Shown: positions 1-5,811 of the stretch, in pieces
Layout of the letters: each line of letters begins with the position of its first letter
How positions within the stretch are numbered: position 1 is the stretch's first letter
Assembly (NCBI GenBank): GCA_007131945.1
Contig: SLPP01000314.1
Location: forward strand, 1 to 8,067
Origin: Paracoccaceae bacterium
GTDB taxonomy: Bacteria; Pseudomonadota; Alphaproteobacteria; Rhodobacterales; Rhodobacteraceae
Direction: 5' to 3'
DNA: 8,067 nucleotides
Program-made: the position numbers and the translations under genes
Notes under the pieces: generated by a model
Told to the model about the DNA's origin: nothing
The model's input: the letters and a program-made list of their open reading frames with translations, nothing else
Databases searched by the model: none

Positions 1-2078
1 GCCATCACCGGCGGGCCGGGCGGCGGCTCGACCGTCTTCAGGCTGGCGCCCGCCGGCAGGTCGAGCGCCTGCAGCCGCTCGCGCAGATCGAGCGCCACCT
101 CGTGGCTCTCGCGCCCCTTGCCGCTGAGCAGGATCTGCACGTCACCCATATGCGGATCGGCGCGCAGGAAGTAGTGCCGCACCAGTCCGTTGAAGTTGAA
201 CGGCGCCGCCGTGCCGGCATAGGTCTGCGCCGAGACGACCTCGGGGATCTCCATCGCGATGCGCGCGACGGACTGCGCGACGGCATCGGTCGCCTCGACC
301 GAACTGCCCTCGGGCAGGTCGATGACCACGGCCAGCTCGGTCTTGTCGTCGAAGGGCAGGAGCTTGACGGTGACGTGCTGGGTATAGAGCAATCCCAGCG
401 AGCCGAAGGACAGCACCGCGGTGATCAGCAGGAAGGCGAGGCTGCGCCCCTTGCCGGCCAGGATCGGCGTCGCCACGGCGCGAAAGAGCCGCCCCAGCGC
501 GCCGCCATCGGCGCCGTCATGCGCGTGCATCGGCGCGTTGCCGGTGATCTTGACCATCAGCCAGGGCGTGACCATGACCGCGATGAAGAACGAGATGATC
601 ATCGCCGCCGAGGCCACCGCCGGGATCGGGCTCATGTAGGGGCCCATCAGGCCGGAGACGAAAAGCATCGGCAGCAGCGCGGCGACCACCGTCAGCGTCG
701 CCACGATGGTCGGGTTGCCGACCTCGGCCACCGCGTCGATCGCGCGGGTGACGCGGTCCTTCGTGCCCTTCATCCCCCAGTGGCGGGCGATGTTCTCGAT
801 CACCACGATGGCGTCGTCGACCAGGATCCCGATCGAGAAGATCAGCGCGAAGAGGCTGACGCGGTTGAGCGTGTAGCCCATAATCCAGGCGGCGAACAGC
901 GTCAGCAGGATCGTCACCGGGATGACGATGGCGACGACGATGCTCTCGCGCCAGCCGATGGCGATGAGCGTCAGCGCGATGATCGATAGCGTGGCGAGGA
1001 AGAGCTTGACCAGCAGCGTGTTGGCCTTTTCCTGCGCCGACTCGCCGTAGTTGCGGGTGATCTCGACCGACACGCCGTCGGGCAGAAGCTGCGATTCGAG
1101 CGCCGCGGCGCGTTCGAGGATCGCATCCGCCACAACCACGGCATTGGCGCCGCCGCGCTTGGCGAAGGCGAGCGTCACCGCCGGTTCGCGCTGGATCGCG
1201 CCGTCCTCGGCGCGGCTGACATGGGCGACGCGCCGGTCGGTCGTGTCGGCGACGAAGTCGACGCGGGCGACATCGCCGACATAGACCGGCCGGTTGTCGC
1301 GCGTGGTCAGCAGGAGCCCGGCGATCTCGGCCGGTGCGGTCAGGCTGCGCCCGGCGACGAGCTCGATCTGCTCGCCCTGGTCGCGCAGGAGCCCCGCGTT
1401 CAGGGTCCGGTTGGCGGCGGCGACCTTGCCGGTCAGCTGCTGCAGCGTCACGCCGTAAAGCGCCAGGCGTTCGGGATCGGGCGCGATGCGGATCGCCTCT
1501 CTCGCCTCGCCGACGATATAGGAAAGGCCGACATCCTGAACCCGCGACAGGTCGGCGCGCATCTCGCGCGCAAGCCGCGTGAGGTCGTTCGCCGTCACCC
1601 CGGCGCCGGGCGTGCCGGTCAGGGTCAGCGTGACGATCGCCACGTCGTCGATGCCGCGTCCGATGATCAACGGCTCGGGGATGCCGACGGGGATGCGGTC
1701 CATGTTGGCGCGCACCTTCTCGTGCACGCGCAGGATCGCGGCATCGGCCGAGGTGCCGACCTCGAACCGCGCGGTGACCATGGCGCGGTCGTCATGGGTC
1801 TGGGAATAGACATGCTCGACGCCGTCGATCGCCTTGATGATCATCTCCATCGGCTCGGAAACGAGGCGCACGGCATCATCGGCGCGCAGGCCCGGCGCCT
1901 GCATCAGGATGTTGACCATCGGCACCGAGATCTGCGGCTCTTCCTCGCGGGGAACGACCATCAGCGCCAGAAGCCCCATCGCCAGCGAGGCCAGCATGAT
2001 CAGCGGCGTGAGCGGCGAGCGGATGAACCCCTTGGTCAGGTTCCCGGCGATGCCCAGGTTCTGCGGCGTCTCGCTCAT
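1..2078 (-). CDS. RND efflux transporter permease (AcrB/HAE1-like), 3' end cut by the window
   Basis: This is an inner-membrane proton-driven pump subunit that would export substrates through a tripartite complex with the adjacent adaptor and an outer-membrane channel not seen here. The frame is open from the ATG at 2078-2076 down to base 1, giving 692 codons. RND pumps usually have about 1,020-1,050 residues, so roughly a third is missing. Visible parts in order are TM1 (about 22-42), the PREEEPQI motif just after it, the first periplasmic loop, TM2-TM6 (about 355-510) and TM7 (about 546-565), followed by the start of the second periplasmic loop. TM4 carries GILVDDAIVVIEN with D421-D422, equivalent to the AcrB proton-relay pair D407/D408, so the pump should be active. 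The start overlaps the adaptor stop by ATGA, indicating translational coupling. The substrate cannot be read from the sequence; drugs, solvents or lipids are all possible. The loop between TM6 and TM7 has a small MHAHD stretch of unknown meaning. Confidence 0.95.
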   Translation of the reverse strand, partial: MSETPQNLGIAGNLTKGFIRSPLTPLIMLASLAMGLLALMVVPREEEPQISVPMVNILMQAPGLRADDAVRLVSEPMEMIIKAIDGVEHVYSQTHDDRAMVTARFEVGTSADAAILRVHEKVRANMDRIPVGIPEPLIIGRGIDDVAIVTLTLTGTPGAGVTANDLTRLAREMRADLSRVQDVGLSYIVGEAREAIRIAPDPERLALYGVTLQQLTGKVAAANRTLNAGLLRDQGEQIELVAGRSLTAPAEIAGLLLTTRDNRPVYVGDVARVDFVADTTDRRVAHVSRAEDGAIQREPAVTLAFAKRGGANAVVVADAILERAAALESQLLPDGVSVEITRNYGESAQEKANTLLVKLFLATLSIIALTLIAIGWRESIVVAIVIPVTILLTLFAAWIMGYTLNRVSLFALIFSIGILVDDAIVVIENIARHWGMKGTKDRVTRAIDAVAEVGNPTIVATLTVVAALLPMLFVSGLMGPYMSPIPAVASAAMIISFFIAVMVTPWLMVKITGNAPMHAHDGADGGALGRLFRAVATPILAGKGRSLAFLLITAVLSFGSLGLLYTQHVTVKLLPFDDKTELAVVIDLPEGSSVEATDAVAQSVARIAMEIPEVVSAQTYAGTAAPFNFNGLVRHYFLRADPHMGDVQILLSGKGRESHEVALDLRERLQALDLPAGASLKTVEPPPGPPVM

Positions 2079-3040
2079 GGCAGCACCACCTCGTCACCGG
2101 CGGCGAGGCCGGAAAGGATCTCGACCATCTCCTGTCCGTCGATCAGGTGCCGCGGACCGAGGACCACCGTGCGCTCGCCCTGCCAGGGGCCCGCGACGGT
2201 GACGAAATCGAGGCCCGAACGCGTGGTCACGGCCGCTTCGGGCACCAGCAGCGCGGCGCGCTCGCCCACCGGCAGGCGGACGAGGACACGGGCATCGACG
2301 AAGGCGTCGTCGAGTGCCTCGACCGCGACATCGGCAATCACCCGGCCGTTCTCGATCTGCGGATAGACCCGCGCCAGCGTGCCCGACAGTTCCTCCGCCC
2401 CGGCGGTGATCGCGATCGCGTCGCCCTCGCGCAGGGCGGTGGCGTGGCGCTCGGGGATGGCGAGGCGCAGGAAGAAGCCGCCGCCGCCAACGGTGACCAC
2501 CGGCTCGCCGGGCATGACCACCGCGCCGGCGGCGAGCGGCGCGGTCAGCACGCGGCCGGTCACCGGTGCCAGAACGACCCCCTCGCTCGCCTGCTGCTCG
2601 ATGACCGAGCGTTCCGCCTCCGTCGCCGCCACCTGGCCGGCCAGCACCTCGACCTGGGTCCGCAACGCGTCGAGGCGCGCGACCGTGGTCACGCCACGCG
2701 CGAGCAGTTCCTCACCGCGGCGCAGTTCGGTCTGCGCGTTCTCCAGCTGTGAGCCGAGCGATTGCAGCTGCGCATCCATCGCGGCAAGCTGCAGGTCGAG
2801 CTTCTCGTCGACGATCAGCGCCAGTTCCTGCCCGGCCTCGACGCGGTCGCCCTCGGCAACGTCGAGGCGCACCAGCGTGCCGCCGATGCGCGCCCGCGCC
2901 GGCAGCAGCGTCTGCGCCTGAACCTGACCGAAGACGGCCTTCCAGTCGGTAACCTTGTGCGGCGCAACGCGGATGACATCCGCGCTCGCCGGGATTGCGA
3001 GCCACGAGAGGGCAAGCAGGATGACAAGATGCAGCTTCAT
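2075..3040 (-). CDS. RND efflux periplasmic adaptor subunit (HlyD/AcrA-type membrane fusion protein)
   Basis: This 321-residue protein would bridge the RND pump and an outer-membrane channel in the periplasm. Residues 1-20 form a Sec signal peptide ending in PASA, with likely cleavage before D21. There is no lipobox cysteine, so unlike AcrA it should not be a lipoprotein. Residues about 46-80 form the first half of the biotinyl/lipoyl-like domain (GGTLVRLDVAEGDRVEAGQ). Residues about 81-151 are a Q-, E-, L- and A-rich alpha-helical hairpin. Residues about 152-186 form the second lipoyl half (APVTGRVL). Residues about 187-260 are the beta-barrel, and the rest is the membrane-proximal domain. 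The length is slightly short for the family (about 350-400), mainly because of a short hairpin. The start is supported by AAGGAG nine bases upstream. It is first in the operon, with its stop overlapping the pump start. Family assignment is firm; the substrate is unknown. Confidence 0.93.
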   Translation of the reverse strand: MKLHLVILLALSWLAIPASADVIRVAPHKVTDWKAVFGQVQAQTLLPARARIGGTLVRLDVAEGDRVEAGQELALIVDEKLDLQLAAMDAQLQSLGSQLENAQTELRRGEELLARGVTTVARLDALRTQVEVLAGQVAATEAERSVIEQQASEGVVLAPVTGRVLTAPLAAGAVVMPGEPVVTVGGGGFFLRLAIPERHATALREGDAIAITAGAEELSGTLARVYPQIENGRVIADVAVEALDDAFVDARVLVRLPVGERAALLVPEAAVTTRSGLDFVTVAGPWQGERTVVLGPRHLIDGQEMVEILSGLAAGDEVVLP

Positions 3041-3049
3041 GGCCCGTCG

Positions 3050-3055
3050 CTCCTT
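3050..3055 (-). promoter_or_regulatory. Shine-Dalgarno site of the efflux adaptor gene
   Basis: The minus strand reads AAGGAG, followed by 9 bases and then the ATG at 3040. This is a near-consensus ribosome binding site and fixes the adaptor start, in agreement with the signal peptide beginning at that ATG. Confidence 0.8.
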
Positions 3056-3073
3056 GGTTTCGGCGGTTGGCAG

Positions 3074-3102
3074 AGAATAGATATTCCTAATTTTGAATTC
3101 AA
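3074..3102 (-). promoter_or_regulatory. Probable sigma70-type promoter of the efflux operon with overlapping palindromes
   Basis: On the minus strand a TTGAAT -35 box (3102-3097) lies exactly 17 bases from a TATTCT -10 box (3079-3074). Each box matches consensus at 4 of 6 positions. The stretch is clearly AT-rich compared with its surroundings. Transcription would start near 3067, leaving a leader of about 27 bases that contains the AAGGAG site. Two perfect inverted repeats cover the promoter elements: TTGAATTCAA (3093-3102) over the -35 box and GAATA-GA-TATTC (3075-3086) over the -10 box. Their position is what one expects of operators for a repressor such as a TetR or MarR family protein, but no regulator gene is nearby. 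The promoter is a pattern-based call and the operators are inference. Confidence 0.5.
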
Positions 3103-3110
3103 GTGCCGGG

Positions 3111-3623
3111 TGATCCGGTCATCCGCCTTGTCGATCCGCTGCTCGGAATGATGCCGGCGAACGCTTCGGCTGACGCGACGGGTCCGTTCCCCGGCCGCGG
3201 TACAATCCGCTACCGCCCGGAAAGCCTCGACGATAGCCCCAACGGGCGAAATGGGCGGAAACTGCCATACGTTTGCCATACGCTTGACATACACCTGCCA
3301 TGCGCTTGCTGGCAGGAAAAAATCTCTTCGTATCAGGCCGATAGACCCGGGAAGCCGGCCCCGGGGCAGATCACGGCGCGCGCCGCGTCAAGCTTTCGTC
3401 AACCGGCGCACCGGCCTGGCGCGCGCCGGATCGGACGGGCGGGGCGTGGATCCGGCGGCATGATCCGGCATTGGCTGCATCGATCGTCCCGCATGCCCGC
3501 CGCAGCCCTATCCGTCCTCGCGGCCTTGATCCGGCACCGGAAAGGCGGCAGGTTGCCGCGGTCAGTTGATCCGTTCGGGGTCGGCGGGGAATGCTTGGCC
3601 GTCCTTCGGCGACGCTTGATCCG
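3111..3623. repeat. Dispersed GATCCG motif in the intergenic region
   Basis: The hexamer GATCCG occurs on the plus strand at 3112, 3133, 3449, 3462, 3528, 3568 and 3618, and on the minus strand (CGGATC) at 3427-3432. Three copies share the longer form TTGATCCG (3526, 3566, 3616) and others read TGATCCGG (3111, 3461). The last three are spaced 40 and 50 bases apart, close to whole helical turns. The density is well above what base composition alone would give for a stretch of about 500 bases. The function is unknown; it may simply reflect a genome-wide favoured word. Confidence 0.35.
3262..3305 (+). promoter_or_regulatory. Four tandem 11-base direct repeats resembling two adjacent Pho (PhoB) boxes
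   Basis: Four 11-base units run head to tail, starting at 3262, 3273, 3284 and 3295. Each begins with a heptamer: CTGCCAT, TTGCCAT, TTGACAT, CTGCCAT. The known Pho box is two 11-base direct repeats, each a CTGTCAT-like heptamer plus a 4-base spacer. These heptamers match CTGTCAT at 6, 5, 5 and 6 of 7 positions. A degenerate fifth unit (TTGCTGG) begins at 3306. The orientation points toward the plus-strand glycan operon starting at 3670. Points against are GC-rich spacers (ACGT, ACGC, ACAC, GCGC) where the consensus is AT-rich, and no convincing -10 box at the usual distance (an AAAAAT at 3318-3323 or TATCAG at 3331-3336 could serve). The repeat array is directly visible; binding by PhoB is inference. 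Another response regulator that binds direct repeats is possible. Confidence 0.5.
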
Positions 3624-3669
3624 CGAAACCGGATGCACGAACCGCAATGCAGCATCGAGCCCCCGTTCC
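3306..3669. other. Gene-less leader region upstream of the glycan operon
   Basis: This stretch of about 360 bases lies between the direct-repeat array and the first glycosyltransferase ATG. The plus-strand frame of that gene stays open through it back to a GTG at 3103, but the translation is arginine-, proline- and serine-rich, low in complexity and without any fold-like pattern, so I read it as non-coding. It contains an A-tract at 3317-3322, several GATCCG words and a small GCGGCA-GGT-TGCCGC hairpin (3545-3559) with no following T-run. If transcription starts near the repeats, the mRNA would have an unusually long 5' leader. I see no riboswitch I can name and no terminator. Confidence 0.5.
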
Positions 3670-4863
3670 ATGGCAGACCCTTCGCAACCGGACGTGTCGC
3701 GGCCACGCCTGTGCATCGCAACCAGTCGCTACCCGCGCGCGGGCGAGACCTTCGTGACCCGGCACGTGGCGGAACTCTGCGGCGGCAACACGGTGGTCGC
3801 CTGCGGACGGCGCACCGGACAGGACCCGCTGAACAAGGCCATCTTCAGCAGGCTGCGGGCCGTCCTGAACCCGGCCGACATCCTGCTCGCGCCCTGGCAC
3901 CTCTGGCGCAACCACGCACGGTACCGGTCGCCGCTCGTACCCTTCGGGCGCGGCCGGCGGAATCTCCTCGCCTTTCTCCGGCAAGAGCGGGTAGACGCGA
4001 TCCTCGCGGAATTCGGCTCGCAGGCAGTTCTCTACTGGCCGTTGGCGAAAGATCTGGGCATCCCGATCTTCAGCTATTTCCGCGGCCGGGACGCGAGCAA
4101 GTACCTCGAAGGCGCGTATCGGATCGAAGGCTATCGCCGGATGATGCCCCATCTCGCCGGGATCTTCGCGGTGTCCCGTTTCCTGCTGGACAACCTAGCT
4201 GCGCACGGGCTCACGCATCCCAATGCCCATGTCGTGCCCAGCGGCACCGACACCCGGCTCTTCCGGCCCGGGGAGAAGCGCGGCGGCCAGATGCTGTTCG
4301 TCGGACGCTTCGTCGAGAAGAAGGCACCGTTGCTGACGCTTGACTGCTTTCTCGAGGTCGCCGACCGCCATCCCGAGGCACGCCTCGACTTCGTCGGACA
4401 GGGGCCGCAACTGGCCGCCTGCCGGGCGCGCGTCGCGGCATCGCGGCATGCCGACAAGGTGACGTTCCACGGATGGCAGCCGCACGCGCAGGTGCGCGAA
4501 CACCTCGCCCGGGCCGACATCTTCGTGCTGCACTCCGTCACCGGGCGCGACGGCGAGACCGAGGGCCTGCCGAGCGCGATCCAGGAGGCGATGGCCTGCG
4601 GCACCGCGATCCTGAGCACGCGGCATGCGGGCATCCCCGAACTGGTGGAGGAGGGCGTCTCGGGCCATCTGGTGGCGGAAGGCGACGCAGCCGGCTTCGC
4701 CGAGGCGATGGAGCGGCTGCTGCGCGATCCCGCGACCACGCGCCGGATGGGCGTGGCGGCGCGCGCGACGGCCGAGGCGCGCGTCGATTACCGGCAGCTC
4801 TACCGCAAGGTCGAGGCCGTCATCGCGGCAGCGATCCCGCCCGCGGCGGAAGGCCGTCGCTGA
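3670..4863 (+). CDS. GT4-family glycosyltransferase (WcaL-like), first gene of a sulfated-glycan operon
   Basis: This 397-residue GT-B-fold retaining glycosyltransferase should act in the cytoplasm or at the membrane face, transferring a sugar from a nucleotide-sugar donor to a growing glycan. The N-terminal domain begins with RPRLCIATSRYPRAGETFV (about 11-29), the acceptor-side Rossmann start typical of WcaL/AmsK-like enzymes of exopolysaccharide synthesis. The donor domain begins at about 208 with FVGRFVEKKAP, whose R213 and K217/K218 are the usual phosphate-binding pair. The E-x7-E motif is E298 to E306 within EGLPSAIQEAMACG. Length is normal for the family. The ATG at 3670 is preferred because it lies just before the first beta strand, although its ribosome site is poor; the frame is open further upstream with implausible protein. 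The stop shares its last base with the next ATG. Donor and acceptor sugars cannot be predicted. Confidence 0.9.
   Translation: MADPSQPDVSRPRLCIATSRYPRAGETFVTRHVAELCGGNTVVACGRRTGQDPLNKAIFSRLRAVLNPADILLAPWHLWRNHARYRSPLVPFGRGRRNLLAFLRQERVDAILAEFGSQAVLYWPLAKDLGIPIFSYFRGRDASKYLEGAYRIEGYRRMMPHLAGIFAVSRFLLDNLAAHGLTHPNAHVVPSGTDTRLFRPGEKRGGQMLFVGRFVEKKAPLLTLDCFLEVADRHPEARLDFVGQGPQLAACRARVAASRHADKVTFHGWQPHAQVREHLARADIFVLHSVTGRDGETEGLPSAIQEAMACGTAILSTRHAGIPELVEEGVSGHLVAEGDAAGFAEAMERLLRDPATTRRMGVAARATAEARVDYRQLYRKVEAVIAAAIPPAAEGRR
4848..4853 (+). promoter_or_regulatory. Shine-Dalgarno site for the second glycosyltransferase, inside the first gene
   Basis: GGAAGG lies within the last codons of the GT4 gene, 9 bases before the ATG at 4863. 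Together with the TGATG stop-start overlap it supports 4863 as the start and indicates coupled translation. Confidence 0.7.
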
Positions 4864-5711
4864 TGGCCGCCCGCGACTTCAATGTCTGCGCCATGACCAC
4901 GGTGCGCAACGACACGCTGTTCCTGCCGAAATGGATCGCGCATTACGGCGCCGAGTTCGGGCACCGGAACCTCGTCGTGATCCTCGACGGGCACGACCAG
5001 AACCTGCCGCCGGACGCCGGACCCGTCAACGTCCTGCGCCTGCCGCACCAGCCGCTGCCACGGGTGCCCGCGATGCGCAGGCGGGCGCGCGTCATGTCGA
5101 GGATCGCGGCGGGACTCTTTCATTATTTCGACATGGTGATCGCGACCGATGTGGACGAGTTCATCGTCGTCGACCCGCGCCTCGGGCTGGGGCTTCACGA
5201 GTATCTCGCCGGCCTGGCGCGACCGCCGGTTGCCATCTCGGCCCTCGGTCTCGATGTCGGTCAGCATCTTCGGGAGGAGACTTTGCTCGATCCCGAGCGC
5301 CCTTTCCTCGACCAGCGCCGCTACGCGCATGTCTCGTCGCGCTACACCAAGCCCGCGATCACCACCCGCCCGGTAACCTGGGGATCGGGAATGCATCGGG
5401 TGAAGTGGCACAATTTCCACATCGATCCCAATCTCTTCCTGTTCCATTTCGGCATGGTGGACTTCGCGCGCGCCACCGGCAAGACGGCCGATCCCGACCG
5501 GCTCGCGACCGGTTGGGAGGGCCATCTGGCGCGGCGCGAGCGGCTCTTCGGCATCATCACCAATGCCACCCCGCGCGACGGCGACGCCTATTTCCCGCTC
5601 GCACGGCGCCGGCAGACCTGGATCCGCCCGCTCTACGCGCTCAACAAGCCGGCGATGATCCCGGGCAATCCGGTCGTGCGCGTCCCCGACCGTTTCCGCG
5701 GCCTTGTCTGA
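4863..5711 (+). CDS. GT-A-fold glycosyltransferase, Glyco_tranf_2_4 (DUF23/GT92-like) type
   Basis: This 282-residue predicted glycosyltransferase has no signal peptide or membrane segment and is therefore cytoplasmic. Residues 6-28 (FNVCAMTTVRNDTLFLPKWIAHY) show the family opening, in which a TxxRNE/D motif and a W-x-x-H-Y segment follow the first strand. The second strand is NLVVILDGHDQN (about 37-48). The metal and nucleotide-sugar binding DxD motif is D96-V-D98 in IATDVDEFIVVD. The central part has MHRVKWHN and a histidine/phenylalanine-rich strand (FLFHFGM), common in this family. The length is normal. The gene overlaps the upstream GT4 gene by one base, so both enzymes are probably made together for one glycan. 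About 100 bases separate it from the fusion gene. Family assignment is good; substrate and linkage are unknown. Confidence 0.87.
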   Translation: MAARDFNVCAMTTVRNDTLFLPKWIAHYGAEFGHRNLVVILDGHDQNLPPDAGPVNVLRLPHQPLPRVPAMRRRARVMSRIAAGLFHYFDMVIATDVDEFIVVDPRLGLGLHEYLAGLARPPVAISALGLDVGQHLREETLLDPERPFLDQRRYAHVSSRYTKPAITTRPVTWGSGMHRVKWHNFHIDPNLFLFHFGMVDFARATGKTADPDRLATGWEGHLARRERLFGIITNATPRDGDAYFPLARRRQTWIRPLYALNKPAMIPGNPVVRVPDRFRGLV

Positions 5712-5732
5712 GCGGCAAGCCAACGGCGATGC

Positions 5733-5761
5733 TTTACCGTTCCGGCGCGATTGGATATGAC
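5733..5761 (+). promoter_or_regulatory. Possible internal promoter before the glycosyltransferase-sulfotransferase gene
   Basis: The 100-base gap at 5712-5811 contains TTTACC (5733-5738), 17 bases, then TATGAC (5756-5761). Each box matches the sigma70 consensus at 4 of 6 positions. It could allow separate expression of the sulfation genes. Matches of this quality arise by chance, so this is a weak call. Confidence 0.25.
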
Positions 5762-5798
5762 CGGCCCAGTTCCGAGGGTCGCCCCCCTTGCCTGCCGC

Positions 5799-5802
5799 AG
5801 GA
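5799..5802 (+). promoter_or_regulatory. Ribosome binding site that favours the ATG at 5812 over an upstream TTG
   Basis: AGGA lies 9 bases before the ATG at 5812. An in-frame TTG at 5788, with GAGGG 9 bases upstream of it, would add eight residues (beginning MPAAGNEP) before the first beta strand. The ATG is preferred because the predicted strand DGVLFVATGEG follows at once. Confidence 0.5.
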
Positions 5803-5811
5803 AACGAACCG

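Noticed and set aside
102..2366. Plus-strand reading frames opposite the RND pump and adaptor (for example 102-989 and 1221-2366)
   Set aside because: Their translations are rich in R, D, G, H and Q without folds, while the minus strand encodes a clear RND transporter and adaptor.
3284..3289. TTGACA as a perfect -35 box
   Set aside because: No -10-like hexamer lies 16-18 bases downstream (TGCTGG at 17), and the hexamer is better explained as part of the third 11-base repeat.
3037..3294. Minus-strand 85-residue reading frame between the two operons
   Set aside because: It covers the efflux promoter and ribosome site, overlaps the adaptor start, and its translation shows no recognisable features.
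3545..3559. GCGGCA-GGT-TGCCGC hairpin as a terminator
   Set aside because: The stem is only 6 base pairs, the loop is 3 bases, and no T-run follows.
3103..3669. In-frame extension of the GT4 glycosyltransferase back to a GTG at 3103 (189 extra codons without a stop)
   Set aside because: The extra residues are arginine/proline-rich with no domain pattern, would run across the repeat array, and the family begins right at the RPRLCIATSRYP strand after the ATG at 3670. Long stop-free frames are common at this G+C.
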